Below, piece by piece: positions 36,933 to 46,624 of a stretch of DNA of 64,000 bases. Under the pieces are notes generated by a model. That model was given only the letters and a program-made list of their open reading frames with translations, had not been told where the DNA came from and made no database searches. How positions within the stretch are numbered: position 1 is the stretch's first letter; the number at the start of each line of letters is the position of its first letter. A program made the position numbers and the translations under genes. This stretch comes from Olivibacter domesticus (GTDB taxonomy: Bacteria; Bacteroidota; Bacteroidia; Sphingobacteriales; Sphingobacteriaceae): the NCBI RefSeq assembly GCF_900109575.1, contig NZ_FOAF01000003.1:490628-554627 (forward strand), written 5' to 3'.

Positions 36933-36963
36933 TTGCAATTAAAGGGCAATTTGTATAAGTTTG
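36933..36963 (+). promoter_or_regulatory. predicted promoter of the GH20 gene
   Basis: TTG at 36933-36935, 20 bases, TAAGTTTG at 36956-36963, ending 25 bases before the start codon. Confidence 0.6.
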
Positions 36964-36988
36964 CAGAGTCAGATCGTATAACAAGCAT

Positions 36989-39253
36989 ATGGAAAAGAAG
37001 AAATCCTTTACCGTGCTATCATTGTGTCTATTGTTTTGTTTTTCTACAATAACTTCTTTCGCGCAGGATAGCCTATCTATTATTCCCAAACCCTCTTATA
37101 TTCAAGAAAGAAGTGGTTATTTTAGGTATCCACTATTAGCGGAGGTATACGCAAGTCAAGAAATTGTGGACTGGGCTGATCTACTTCGCGAGCATCCGAA
37201 CTTACATTTCGAAATGGTCCATAAGTTGAAATCGAGGAAAAAATTGCCTGAGCAAGGTGTTTTTTTATTTAAGGCTGATGAGGAGGATAAGCTTCCTGCT
37301 AATGCTTATCGTTTGGAGGTAGATTCGAACAAAATAGTTATTACCGTACATCAACAGGAAGCGCTTATTTATGCAATAGCAACGTTGACGCAGATAGCAT
37401 ATACACAAAAGGATAGCGAAATAGTTCCTGCAGTTTTAATAGAAGATGCGCCTCATTTTAATTACAGAGGCCTGATGCTAGATGTATCTAGGCACTTTTA
37501 TCCCTTATCTTTTTTAAAAAAGTATATCGATTTAATGGCTTTGTATAAGTTAAATACGTTTCATTGGCATCTTACGGATGGTGCAGGGTGGCGATTGGAG
37601 ATAAAGAAATACCCTGAGCTTACAGAAAAGGCAGCTTGGCGTAGCCATTCGAAATGGAAAGATTGGTGGACCAAAGGAAAGCGATATAGCGAGATGGGGC
37701 AAGCAAATGCGGCAGGAGGCTTTTATACACAAGAGGAAGCAAGAGAACTTGTTGCATATGCTGCAAAAAAGGGAATCACTGTTATCCCTGAGATAGAAAT
37801 GCCGGGACATAGTGAAGAGGTACTTGCACAATATCCGCACCTTTCATGTTCGGGAATTCCCTATAAAAATTCAGAATTCTGCATAGGCAATGAAGATACG
37901 TTCAATTTTTTAACGGGTGTATTGACAGAAGTTGTCGAAATATTTCCTTCGACCTATATCCATATTGGTGGAGACGAAGCAGATAAGACTGCTTGGAAAA
38001 GTTGTGAGAAATGTCAGAAAGTGATTAAAGATAATAATCTTGGCGACGAGAATGGTCTACAGAGTTATGCGATAAAGCGTATGGAAACCTTTCTGAAAGA
38101 TAAAGGTCGTAGGTTAATGGGTTGGGATGAAATATTGGAAGGAGGGCTGCCTCCGGAAGCTACTGTTATGAGTTGGCGTGGTGAGCAAGGCGGAATTGAT
38201 GCGGCAAATGCAGGGCACGATGTGGTTATGACGCCGGGTGGCTTTATGTATTTCGATTCTTATCAGACAAATCCTATAGGACAGCCAGAAGCGATGGGTG
38301 GGCTGCTGCCCCTGAATAAGGTTTATTCGTATAATCCTTTGCCTAAAGAGATAACGGAAGATAAACAAAAACATATACTTGGGATACAGGCAAACGTATG
38401 GACCGAATACATGCCACACCAAGAGCAGGTAGAATATATGGTCTTTCCGAGGGCCTTGGCGCTTGCTGAGGTGGGCTGGTCGGCCCCAGATAAAAAAAAC
38501 TGGACTGATTTTGAGAAAAGACTTCAAAAACATTACTTGTTAATGCAGCGTCTTCATCTACATTATTATCAACCTGCTTATAATGTGGATATTTCTGGTA
38601 AGTATGATCTTAAAACTAAGTTCAATACGGTTACTATTACCTCTGAACAATATAAACCCGAGATACGATATACAACGGATGGTAGTGAACCGACGGATAG
38701 TTCTACCTTGTACGTAGAACCGTTTTCTCTCGTTAACACAACTACCGTTAAAGCTGCTCTATTTAAAGACAGCATTCGCTATGGAGATATAGGGGAATTT
38801 ACTGCAGATATTCATAAAGGTATAGGCAAAAAAATTATTTATAATAATAAATGGAACGACCGATACCCGGCTAAATCGGATACAAGTTTATTAAATGGTC
38901 AACATGGAGGATTGAGCTATGGTGATGGAGAATGGCAGGGATTTCTAGGTGATTTTGACGTGACCTTGGATTTTGAAAGACGAGAGGAGCTCCATCATAT
39001 AAAATTACGTTTTATGCAAATATCCGGTCCAGGAGTATATATACCTGGAAATGTAAAGTTATTGGCTTCTGACGATGGAAAGCACTTTCGGGAAATGCAA
39101 AAAATTGAAAATGATGTGCCTACTACAGACGCTTCCTTGCGCTTTAAAACCTTTGAATTTGATCTCCAAGGAAGACTCGCCAGGTACATACGCATTGTAG
39201 GCGAAAATAGGATGAAAGGATTTTTGTTTACCGATGAGATTGTGGTATATTAA
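36989..39253 (+). CDS. secreted GH20 beta-N-acetylhexosaminidase
   Basis: A 754-residue exported enzyme (signal to FAQ, residue 26) that removes terminal GlcNAc/GalNAc from glycans, chitin fragments or muropeptides. A GH20b-like N-domain covers about 30-155. The TIM barrel follows with FHWHLTDGAGWRLEIKKYP at about 191-209 and the catalytic pair D329-E330 in HIGGDEADKTAW; substrate-assisted catalysis is the family mechanism. Residues about 540-605 form a chitobiase-type C-terminal Ig-like domain (ITSEQYKPEIRYTTDGSEPT). The last 140 residues look like a discoidin/F5-8C carbohydrate-binding domain. Confidence 0.94.
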   Translation: MEKKKSFTVLSLCLLFCFSTITSFAQDSLSIIPKPSYIQERSGYFRYPLLAEVYASQEIVDWADLLREHPNLHFEMVHKLKSRKKLPEQGVFLFKADEEDKLPANAYRLEVDSNKIVITVHQQEALIYAIATLTQIAYTQKDSEIVPAVLIEDAPHFNYRGLMLDVSRHFYPLSFLKKYIDLMALYKLNTFHWHLTDGAGWRLEIKKYPELTEKAAWRSHSKWKDWWTKGKRYSEMGQANAAGGFYTQEEARELVAYAAKKGITVIPEIEMPGHSEEVLAQYPHLSCSGIPYKNSEFCIGNEDTFNFLTGVLTEVVEIFPSTYIHIGGDEADKTAWKSCEKCQKVIKDNNLGDENGLQSYAIKRMETFLKDKGRRLMGWDEILEGGLPPEATVMSWRGEQGGIDAANAGHDVVMTPGGFMYFDSYQTNPIGQPEAMGGLLPLNKVYSYNPLPKEITEDKQKHILGIQANVWTEYMPHQEQVEYMVFPRALALAEVGWSAPDKKNWTDFEKRLQKHYLLMQRLHLHYYQPAYNVDISGKYDLKTKFNTVTITSEQYKPEIRYTTDGSEPTDSSTLYVEPFSLVNTTTVKAALFKDSIRYGDIGEFTADIHKGIGKKIIYNNKWNDRYPAKSDTSLLNGQHGGLSYGDGEWQGFLGDFDVTLDFERREELHHIKLRFMQISGPGVYIPGNVKLLASDDGKHFREMQKIENDVPTTDASLRFKTFEFDLQGRLARYIRIVGENRMKGFLFTDEIVVY

Positions 39254-39258
39254 TAGCT

Positions 39259-39354
39259 GATGTAAAGTATCAAGATGTAAGTATCAAAGACTCAGGTATC
39301 AAGATCCAAATGATATCGGCGGATTGATTGGTTTGATGTTCTTACTTACATCTT
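39259..39354. repeat. small tandem and inverted repeats between convergent genes
   Basis: GTATCAARGA occurs three times in a row at about 39267, 39281 and 39296. AAGATGTAAGTA (39272-39283) is the exact complement of TACTTACATCTT (39343-39354), about 60 bases away. There is no T run. It is a typical short intergenic repeat patch; function unknown. Confidence 0.5.
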
Positions 39355-39373
39355 ATTTGGCTGAATGGTTGAT

Positions 39374-42283
39374 TTAAGTCAGCAGCTCTTTAATATCGTC
39401 AGCGCTTAATGATTTCACAAAACTTTCCTCGGTAGTAATGAGCTGATCGGCAATAATTTTTTTCCGCTGTTGAAGTGCTAAAATTTTCTCCTCAACAGAA
39501 TCTTTTGTGATAAACTTATAAATGAAAACATTTTTTGTTTGTCCAATGCGATGTGATCGATCAATAGCTTGCTGTTCAACAGCGGGATTCCACCAAGGGT
39601 CGAGAATAAATACGTAGTCGGCTTCTATCAGATTGAGGCCTACTCCCCCGGCTTTTATGGATATCAAGAATAGCTTTATATCTCCATTATTCCTAAACCC
39701 GTTCACTACTTCTTCTCTGTTTCTGGTAGCACCATCAAGGTAAGCATATGGAATTTTTTTCTTATGGAAGTAGTTGCGATAGATATCCAATTGTTTTACA
39801 AACTGAGAAAAAATCAGCACTTTATGTCCACGTGATAAAACGTTGTCTAACGTATGTATGACATTTTCAAATTTGCCAGAGTCCCCAGTATAATGATCAT
39901 CGATCATAAGGGGGTGATTAGCCAATTGTCTAAGCTTACTTAATCCTTGTAAAATCTGTATCTGTGATTTTTTAAGCAAGTCATCCAAAGATTGTTCTAG
40001 CAAAACATTGCGGTATTCTGATTTTATTTTTTCATAATATTCTGCCTGTTCATCACTCATCTTACAGAACAAAACCTGCTCCGATTTCGGAGGAAGTTCT
40101 TTAGCGACCTGATCTTTCGTTCTTCTGAGTACAAACGGTTTTATAAATGCTTGCAGTTTACGCGCCTTCTCCTCGTCTTTCTTCTTTTCTATAGGAACCA
40201 CAAATTCTGCTTGAAAGTGCGTGTGGCTACCTAATAGACCAGGGTTTAAAAAAGACATCTGCGACCATAAATCGGCAACTGTATTTTCTACTGGTGTACC
40301 ACTTAAAGTTAAGCGGTGCTTACTTTTTAATTCACGAATAGCTTTAAAAGATTTTGAACTCGGGTTTTTAATGTTTTGACTTTCATCAAGTATAATGTAG
40401 TGAAAATAGAAGTTCCGTAATACTGTTTCATCTATCCGTGTGATTCCATAGGTAGTGATGACAATATCATATTGTCCGAATAGTTCTGGGCTTTTGGATC
40501 TATTGGTTCCGGTGTGGACAAGGATACGTAAGTCTGGTGCAAACTTTTCTGCTTCACTTTGCCAATTATAAATAAGTGAGGTAGGCATTATAATAAGAGA
40601 AGTGCTTTGCACACCTTTTTCGATATATTCTTCTCTTTCTTTTTGAAGAAGAGCCAATGTCTGAATAGTTTTCCCTAAGCCCATATCGTCGGCTAGACAA
40701 CCACCGAAATGATAATTTTTCAAGAAATGGAACCAATTATAACCTGCTTTTTGGTAAGTTCTTAATTCTCCTTTAAAGTTTAATGGGGCACTAAAGTCTT
40801 CAATGCTTTCAAAGTTATCGAGACGCTGCAGCTTACGACTCATGGTTAGCTCTTTTAAATCACTTTCAGTAAGATCATTAATAAGGCCAATATGATGTTT
40901 TTGAAGCTGAAGCTCATGCTTATTAGATGAAAAATAAAACAGGTTATTGAATTGTGCAAACCAGGCCTCTGGAATGACGGCAATTTCTCCTGAAGGTAAA
41001 ATGAATTCTCTCTTTTGATGGAGTATATGATCTCGCAACTGAATAAAAGGAATTTCGAAGTCTCCAAAGCGGACGATGGCATGGACGTCAAACCAGTCAT
41101 TCTGCTCTTTTATTTCTAAACTGATTTTTGTATTACCTAATAGATACTTTTTCTGTGCATCGGTTTTTTGTTCTATTTGATAACCCTTTTGTATTAGATA
41201 GTCATGATTTACATTGATCCAATTAATTAGTAAATGCGCATTATTTATTTCACTGCTTCCATTAGCTGATTTAATGCCTAGATTGTTAAACAATGGATCT
41301 GTTTTTTGCAGTCCTAAATTCACCAATTCTTGTAAATGTTGGTCTTCCCACTGTAGAGAACGTTTTACACGGTGAAAAGTGTAATGATCGTCAGACTCAT
41401 CGTAATCCATTCTCACTGTTATTTTATGCTCACTCCCTGCGTCAAAAATATAAGGGCCATATTTAAATTGAAGTTGGGCAAAAGCATCGCCGCTAGGGTT
41501 GTGTATGAGTTTTAAGATGGGGAAGGCCTCATGCTGATAAGTTTTGATGTCAAAACCTTCGGCATATACATGATGTTTGGTTATAAGGGAACGAACAAAA
41601 CGGTCAAAATAGTTATACTCAGTATTCCTGGGTATACTGATATAACGTTTGTTTAGAAATGGCGACAGCTTTTTCCCATCAAGTTCCTGATCAAAAAAGT
41701 ACAAGGTATTTTCTAATAGAAGCCATGCCGGTTCATTGCTGATAATCTGTGCATTTTTATACATGAAATCTATGCGCATTCCCTGGAATTTTATTGTTGG
41801 GAAATAGCGGGTTTCTTCGGCATTTCTTCTAAAATGAAAAAGTATAGATGCTGGCTCACTTGCTATGGCTAGTTTCTCTTCAACAGGCCACCCCTCTTTG
41901 CTCATTAGGTAAAGAGGTTTGTCGGCTAAAAGGGATAAAATGTTGGATAACTTTTTGTCTATTTTGGGTCTGATATAGTCAAATAGTTTTTTATCGAATA
42001 ATTTGCTAAAAAACTCTCGTGGCCGGATAAGTTTTTTATGCATCTTTTTGATCAATTCTGTTTGCTCCAGCTCATCCAAAAGCTTAATGATTTTTATATC
42101 ATTTTCATTTAGTACAGATGCATACTCTTTTGCCGTATTACTAAAAATTCGTTGATAGGTAAGTGAAAATTCTCCATTGGGATTTAATTGCACAATATGC
42201 GGTTCAATTAAATAGCCAAGAAACTCGTGTTGACAGAGCGAATAAACTAAAGTATGTGGCTTTTGCGTATCTATCCTAAGCAT
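39374..42283 (-). CDS. SNF2-family DEAD/DEAH-type helicase
   Basis: A 969-residue protein that I place in the bacterial SNF2 (RapA/HepA-like) ATPase group, which moves along double-stranded DNA and may remodel nucleoprotein or stalled polymerase. The ATPase core occupies the last 460 residues: motif I DDMGLGKTIQ (K538), II DESQ (ILDESQNIKN), III LSGTPVENT, V GGVGLNLIEADYVF and VI DRSHRIGQ. The N-terminal 500 residues include conserved SNF2-associated segments but no zinc-finger SWIM domain that I can see. It is convergent with the GH20 gene and divergent from the dipeptidase gene. Its cellular target is unknown. Confidence 0.9.
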   Translation of the reverse strand: MLRIDTQKPHTLVYSLCQHEFLGYLIEPHIVQLNPNGEFSLTYQRIFSNTAKEYASVLNENDIKIIKLLDELEQTELIKKMHKKLIRPREFFSKLFDKKLFDYIRPKIDKKLSNILSLLADKPLYLMSKEGWPVEEKLAIASEPASILFHFRRNAEETRYFPTIKFQGMRIDFMYKNAQIISNEPAWLLLENTLYFFDQELDGKKLSPFLNKRYISIPRNTEYNYFDRFVRSLITKHHVYAEGFDIKTYQHEAFPILKLIHNPSGDAFAQLQFKYGPYIFDAGSEHKITVRMDYDESDDHYTFHRVKRSLQWEDQHLQELVNLGLQKTDPLFNNLGIKSANGSSEINNAHLLINWINVNHDYLIQKGYQIEQKTDAQKKYLLGNTKISLEIKEQNDWFDVHAIVRFGDFEIPFIQLRDHILHQKREFILPSGEIAVIPEAWFAQFNNLFYFSSNKHELQLQKHHIGLINDLTESDLKELTMSRKLQRLDNFESIEDFSAPLNFKGELRTYQKAGYNWFHFLKNYHFGGCLADDMGLGKTIQTLALLQKEREEYIEKGVQSTSLIIMPTSLIYNWQSEAEKFAPDLRILVHTGTNRSKSPELFGQYDIVITTYGITRIDETVLRNFYFHYIILDESQNIKNPSSKSFKAIRELKSKHRLTLSGTPVENTVADLWSQMSFLNPGLLGSHTHFQAEFVVPIEKKKDEEKARKLQAFIKPFVLRRTKDQVAKELPPKSEQVLFCKMSDEQAEYYEKIKSEYRNVLLEQSLDDLLKKSQIQILQGLSKLRQLANHPLMIDDHYTGDSGKFENVIHTLDNVLSRGHKVLIFSQFVKQLDIYRNYFHKKKIPYAYLDGATRNREEVVNGFRNNGDIKLFLISIKAGGVGLNLIEADYVFILDPWWNPAVEQQAIDRSHRIGQTKNVFIYKFITKDSVEEKILALQQRKKIIADQLITTEESFVKSLSADDIKELLT

Positions 42284-42481
42284 CTATTACCGTTTAAAAA
42301 AGCTTTAAATATAAAGATTATTAGTGATATATTGCGAATTAATGAGTAAATGTATTTGAAATTCTGATAAGCTTGCAAGGGACAGATAAATAGGAGTAAG
42401 AGCTCATCTGTTAACTGATAAGTTGCCATTAAACCGCCAAAGGCAGCATGAATGCAATAAAAGGTGAACACAATATGAATA

Positions 42482-42583
42482 ACAAATTATTCAAATGAAA
42501 CCATCATGAGCAAACACTTACAGCAATAACGAACACTGCTCATGATAGCTTCATTGCCATTAAAACAAATTATTTGAATGAAA
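42482..42583. repeat. hairpin flanked by direct repeats before the dipeptidase gene
   Basis: ACAAATTATTCAAATGAAA (42482-42500) recurs as ACAAATTATTTGAATGAAA (42565-42583), 17 of 19 identical and 83 bases apart; the second copy contains the dipeptidase ATG. Between them ATCATGAGCA (42503-42512) pairs perfectly with TGCTCATGAT (42537-42546), and the stem continues with mismatches into both flanks. Loop 24 bases, no T run. Confidence 0.6.
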
Positions 42584-43717
42584 ACTAAACTATTGATTTT
42601 TCTCTCGTTAGGCGTAGGCATGGCTTATGGACAGCAGGTAGATGATATTCATAAAAAGGCGATAGTTATAGATATGCATAATGATGTATTGTCAGAATCG
42701 GTCATGAAGGGGAAAGACATTACGAAATCAATCCATAAGGGACATACGGATCTACCGCGGTTGAAAAAAGGCGGGATAGATGTTCAGTTTTTTTCCGTTT
42801 GGTGTGATGGAAAAAAGAAAGCGCCATTTGCTTATGCAAATAAACAAATTGATGCATTAAATAGGATAATAAAAAAGGATTCGGGTATTGTCTTAGGGAC
42901 TAATATGCGAGAAATTGAGAAAGGAATTGCTCAGGATAAGTTAGTGGCCATGATTGGGGTGGAAGGCGGACATATGATTGAGAATCGTTTAGACTATATC
43001 GACAGTTTACACAGGCGGGGTGTCAACTACTTAACTCTTACATGGAATAATAGTACTGACTGGGCCTCTTCTGCTGCGGATGAATCAAGGAAAAATTCAA
43101 AACAGCTTGGGTTGTCGGATTTTGGGAAGAAAGTAGTGGAAAGAATGAATAAGTTAGGAATGATGATCGATCTTTCCCATGTGGGTGAACAAACATTTTA
43201 CGATGTGTTGGCTATCAGTACGAAACCGGTAGTGGTGAGCCATAGTGATGTATATCAAATTAATCCTCATTATCGCAACTTAAAAGACGAACAAATAAAA
43301 GCAATAGCAAAAAATGATGGGGTTATAGGGGTTAATTTTTATTCGGACTTTTTGGATCCCTCTTATAGGAGAAAAGTATCGCTACTATATGCAAAATATG
43401 TAAGTAAAATAGATACCATTAAACTTACTGTCGATAAAAAGTTCAATTTATTGCCGCAAAAAGCTAAAGAAGAGCTCAGACCTTCGCTTTCTTTGATCGT
43501 GGATCACATCAGCTACCTTGTGAAGCTAGCAGGAATCGATCATGTTGGTTTAGGGGCAGATTTTGATGGAATGGAATCAACACCTATTGGTTTGAATGAT
43601 GTAGCCGATTATCCAAATCTTACCGAGGTCCTTATTAAGTGTGGCTATAATGAGGAAGATATTTATAAAATTTTAGGTGGAAATATACTAAGGGTGATAA
43701 AAGCGCAACAGGATTAG
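42578..43717 (+). CDS. secreted membrane-dipeptidase family (M19) protein
   Basis: A 379-residue zinc dipeptidase relative with a short signal ending at AYGQ (19). Metal and active-site motifs of the M19 (renal dipeptidase) family are present: VIDMHNDV, GVEGGHMI, LTLTWNN, MIDLSHVGEQTF, VVVSHSD and HVGLGADFDG. It probably cleaves dipeptides or similar amides in the periplasm. Its ATG lies inside the second copy of a direct repeat that frames a large hairpin, which could bear on its translation. The next gene is convergent and ends 17 bases away. Confidence 0.93.
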   Translation: MKTKLLIFLSLGVGMAYGQQVDDIHKKAIVIDMHNDVLSESVMKGKDITKSIHKGHTDLPRLKKGGIDVQFFSVWCDGKKKAPFAYANKQIDALNRIIKKDSGIVLGTNMREIEKGIAQDKLVAMIGVEGGHMIENRLDYIDSLHRRGVNYLTLTWNNSTDWASSAADESRKNSKQLGLSDFGKKVVERMNKLGMMIDLSHVGEQTFYDVLAISTKPVVVSHSDVYQINPHYRNLKDEQIKAIAKNDGVIGVNFYSDFLDPSYRRKVSLLYAKYVSKIDTIKLTVDKKFNLLPQKAKEELRPSLSLIVDHISYLVKLAGIDHVGLGADFDGMESTPIGLNDVADYPNLTEVLIKCGYNEEDIYKILGGNILRVIKAQQD

Positions 43718-43734
43718 TAAATACAGGTGGATGC

Positions 43735-44796
43735 TTATTCGTCTTTTTTCTTCGGTTTAAATCGAGGTTTAAAACCTAAAGGTGCTTTTGTTTCCTCCAT
43801 GCTTTTTACGTCGTCTGGTAAAGATTTTTCGTTCCCTTGTTCTTCTGTTTCAATGGAAGGTGTCTGCGGAGCTTTAACTGGAGCATCTTCGTTGTTGGAG
43901 GCTATTTGCTTTGTTAAACCAGCTTTGAAGCGAGGTTTGAAACCCATAGGTTTCTGGGAAACCTGATCTTTATCGCCTTCTTTTACTGTTGCGGCTGCAT
44001 CTAATGGTGGGATATCGGTTTTAGATTGTTCCTTGGTAATCTCTTCCTGTGTTTTTTCCCCGTCGCTAGCTTTTCTATTGGTAATTCCTGCTTTGAAACG
44101 CGGCTTGAAGCCTAACGGTTTAGTTTCTTCCAGCGATTGGGCTGTTTCATCGTTGGGCCGATCGGCTTTTTCAGGGTGATGTTGTGCGCGCTCCGAAGGA
44201 ATGGGTTGATCGATTTGCGGGGCATCAGCTGCCTTTGTGATGCCTGCTTTAAAACGAGGTTTGAAACCGCTAGGTTTATTTACGGAAGCAGATTCATTGG
44301 TCGGATTCTCAGCCTTATTGGAAGTGTCATCTTGTTCAACTTCTTTACCTGATGACGATTCAGTTCCTGCCGAGCTTGTTTGCCCGGCTTTGAATCGGGG
44401 TTTAAAACCAACAGGCTTCTGCGGAGTACCTTCCCGTTCGTTAGAAGATTTTTCCTCCTTTTCAGAAGTTTCTTTCTCATCCGATTCTTCCAATTTTACC
44501 GCTTTGAAGCGGGGCTTAAATCCGGTTGGCTTAGCTGCTTGTGGAGCATCTTCAACAGCAATTGTTTTTTGCTCTTCCGTAGAAGATGGACCGGGAAGGG
44601 GTTTTGATATACTTACTTCTTCCTTTAAATGAAAGCTTTTTCTTAAACGGTTAAACCAGAACTTTTTGGTATGATCAAAGCTTTTTTCACCCATTAATTC
44701 AAAATGACGCTTGAATTCATTATACAATAAAGGTTCAGCCTCCTGTAATTGAAGGAGATCTATCCGCTTTTTTATAAAAAAATCTTCGAAAGTCAT
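43735..44796 (-). CDS. hypothetical protein with six GFKPRFKA repeats
   Basis: A 353-residue protein that I do not recognise. Residues 1-60 form a folded-looking, partly helical region (FEDFFIKKRIDLLQLQEA, KFWFNRLRKSFHLKEE). The rest is a disordered tail in which KP-x-GFKPRFKA or a close variant occurs six times, each preceded by an acidic Glu/Ser/Thr/Gln-rich linker of about 30-45 residues. The last copy ends GFKPRFKPKKKDE at the C-terminus. No signal peptide or membrane helix is seen, so it is probably cytoplasmic. The basic, aromatic repeats could bind nucleic acid or a protein partner. Next upstream is the YebC-like gene, 79 bases away on the same strand. Confidence 0.75.
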   Translation of the reverse strand: MTFEDFFIKKRIDLLQLQEAEPLLYNEFKRHFELMGEKSFDHTKKFWFNRLRKSFHLKEEVSISKPLPGPSSTEEQKTIAVEDAPQAAKPTGFKPRFKAVKLEESDEKETSEKEEKSSNEREGTPQKPVGFKPRFKAGQTSSAGTESSSGKEVEQDDTSNKAENPTNESASVNKPSGFKPRFKAGITKAADAPQIDQPIPSERAQHHPEKADRPNDETAQSLEETKPLGFKPRFKAGITNRKASDGEKTQEEITKEQSKTDIPPLDAAATVKEGDKDQVSQKPMGFKPRFKAGLTKQIASNNEDAPVKAPQTPSIETEEQGNEKSLPDDVKSMEETKAPLGFKPRFKPKKKDE

Positions 44797-44875
44797 TTTG
44801 TTAGTTGCCAGTTGTTAGTTGCTAGTTGTTAGCGATCTAAACGAAGAACTAACAACTAAGAACCAATAACCAATG
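44797..44875. repeat. short GTTAGTTGC tandem/inverted repeat patch
   Basis: GTTAGTTGC-CAGTTGTTAGTTGC-TAGTTGTTAG near 44801-44831 is followed by CTAACAACT near 44850, so the patch can also fold. Similar patches of GTTAGT/GTTGTT are common in Bacteroidota spacers. It separates the YebC-like gene from the GFKPRFK-repeat gene. Confidence 0.45.
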
Positions 44876-45601
44876 TTAAACCATATTATGATATACTGCT
44901 TGTACATCATCGTCTTCTTCGATTTTATCTACCAACTTCATCACTTCGGCAGATGCTTCTTCCGAAACTTCTGTATTGGATAGATTTATACGTTCTAATT
45001 TTGCACTTTTTACGTCAATACCCTTTTCTTCAAGCAGTTTTTGCATGTTGCCAAAGTCCTCAAATGATGTTTGCACCACAACAACATCATTTCCCTCCTC
45101 ATCTTCTTCAATGTACAGTTCTTCCAAGCCGCCATCAATAAGTTCTAACTCCAGCTCTTCCACATCCAATTCCTCACCGGCTGCAAAGCGGAAAATTGAT
45201 TTACGCTGAAAAATGAAGTCTAACGAACCGGTTTTTCCTAGTGAACCACCCGCTTTTGCAAAGTAACTTCTTATATTGGCTACTGTTCTATTCGTATTAT
45301 CTGTTGCAGTTTCAATAAGAATCGGTACACCATGTGGGCCGTATCCTTCATACACGTGTTCTTCATAGCCTTTAGAATCTTTTTCAGAGGCTCTTTTGAT
45401 AGCGGCTTCAATTCGGTCTTTTGGCATGTTAACCGCCTTACCATTTTGAACGGCGGTACGTAAACGCGAATTCGATTCTAAATGCGGCCCACCTTCTTTT
45501 ACTGCAATGGCAATTTCTTTGCCCAGTCGCGTAAATTGCACGGCCATTTTTGCCCACCTTTTGAATTTTCTTTCTTTTCTAAATTCAAATGCTCTTCCCA
45601 T
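44876..45601 (-). CDS. YebC/PmpR-family protein
   Basis: A 241-residue cytoplasmic protein of the YebC family. Members are described both as DNA-binding regulators and, more recently, as ribosome-associated factors that help translate proline-rich motifs. Family marks: MGRAFEFRKERKFKRWAKMA at the start, NGKAVNMPKDRIEAAIKRA, YEGYGPHGVPILIETATDN and NRTVANIRSYFAKAGGSLGKTGS. It lies 12 bases upstream of the downstream neighbour's spacer and follows the threonine dehydrogenase-like gene by 12 bases on the same strand, so these two may be cotranscribed. Confidence 0.92.
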   Translation of the reverse strand: MGRAFEFRKERKFKRWAKMAVQFTRLGKEIAIAVKEGGPHLESNSRLRTAVQNGKAVNMPKDRIEAAIKRASEKDSKGYEEHVYEGYGPHGVPILIETATDNTNRTVANIRSYFAKAGGSLGKTGSLDFIFQRKSIFRFAAGEELDVEELELELIDGGLEELYIEEDEEGNDVVVVQTSFEDFGNMQKLLEEKGIDVKSAKLERINLSNTEVSEEASAEVMKLVDKIEEDDDVQAVYHNMV

Positions 45602-45613
45602 AAAATAGTATAT

Positions 45614-46567
45614 TTAGGTAGTTTCTAAATTTTGTTTGAGATTGCTAAGCATCTCTTCTGTTAAATTTGCGAGATTAAAGTGTGGATTCCACCCCCAATC
45701 CTGTTGCGCATAATCATCATTAATGGATGATGGCCAACTATCGGCAATCGCTTGTCTCGGATCGTTTGGCAAATAAGATAAAGAGAACGATGGCAAATGT
45801 TTTTTTATCTCGGATGACAGCTGTTCTGGTGTAAAGCTGATGCCGGTGAGGTTATAACTGCTTCTTATCCGTAAATTGGTGGCAGGAGCTTCCATCAGCT
45901 CTAAAGTGCCCCTAATGGCGTCTTCCATATACAACATAGGAAGTTTGGTCTCGGCAGAAAGAAAACAGTCATATGAACCTTTGCTCAGGGCATCATGGAA
46001 GATGTGAATAGCATAATCTGTTGTACCTCCTCCGGGAGCGGTTTTCCAACTTATGAGTCCGGGATATCTGATGCTGCGTATATCTAAATTATATTTATTG
46101 AAGTAATACTCGCACCAGCGTTCACCGGCTTGTTTACTAAGTCCATAAACAGTATTCGGATCCATTATGCAATATTGGGGAGTATTTTCCTTGGGAGAAT
46201 GAGGGCCGAAAACAGCTATTGAACTTGGCCAAAAAACTTTCGAAACATTGAATTCAACTGCTAGATCAAGTACATTTAACAAGCCAGTCATATTTAGATC
46301 CCAAGCCATTTTGGGATTTTGCTCTCCAACTGCCGAAAGCACTGCCGCTAACAAATATACTTGAGTGGGATGGTATTGCTCAAATATTGATCTTAGCAGC
46401 TCCTTATCCAATACGTTAATGAGTTCAAAAGGCCCTTGCGCTACTATTGAAGGTTCTCTAATATCGGATGTCACCACTCGTTCTACGCCATATTTTGATC
46501 GTAATGCCAAGGCAAGTTCAGTGCCAATTTGGCCATTAGACCCAATAATAATTATACTTTCTTCCAT
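45614..46567 (-). CDS. SDR-type L-threonine dehydrogenase-like oxidoreductase
   Basis: A 317-residue NAD-dependent extended short-chain dehydrogenase. ATG 46567 is chosen over an upstream TTG because it places the nucleotide-binding IIIIGSNGQIGTEL at the N-terminus. Active-site YxxxK is in YGLSKQAGE. The stretches RYPGLISWKTAPGGGTTDYA, LPMLYMEDAI and DSWPSSINDD are typical of the GalE-like threonine 3-dehydrogenases that oxidise L-threonine to 2-amino-3-oxobutyrate. No glycine acetyltransferase gene is nearby, so the pathway is not confirmed by context. Confidence 0.85.
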   Translation of the reverse strand: MEESIIIIGSNGQIGTELALALRSKYGVERVVTSDIREPSIVAQGPFELINVLDKELLRSIFEQYHPTQVYLLAAVLSAVGEQNPKMAWDLNMTGLLNVLDLAVEFNVSKVFWPSSIAVFGPHSPKENTPQYCIMDPNTVYGLSKQAGERWCEYYFNKYNLDIRSIRYPGLISWKTAPGGGTTDYAIHIFHDALSKGSYDCFLSAETKLPMLYMEDAIRGTLELMEAPATNLRIRSSYNLTGISFTPEQLSSEIKKHLPSFSLSYLPNDPRQAIADSWPSSINDDYAQQDWGWNPHFNLANLTEEMLSNLKQNLETT

Positions 46568-46624
46568 CGCCCACAAACTTAGATAAAATAGCGTTTATAT
46601 GCAATTTGTAGTGCTGTATATAGA

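Noticed and set aside
42271..42471. 66-residue minus-strand open frame before the SNF2 gene
   Set aside because: It overlaps the SNF2 start and shows no family features; it spans the likely promoter space.
44237..44632. Plus-strand open frames with GLKPxGL repeats
   Set aside because: They are the antisense of the GFKPRFK repeats of the minus-strand gene and have no start-site or family support.
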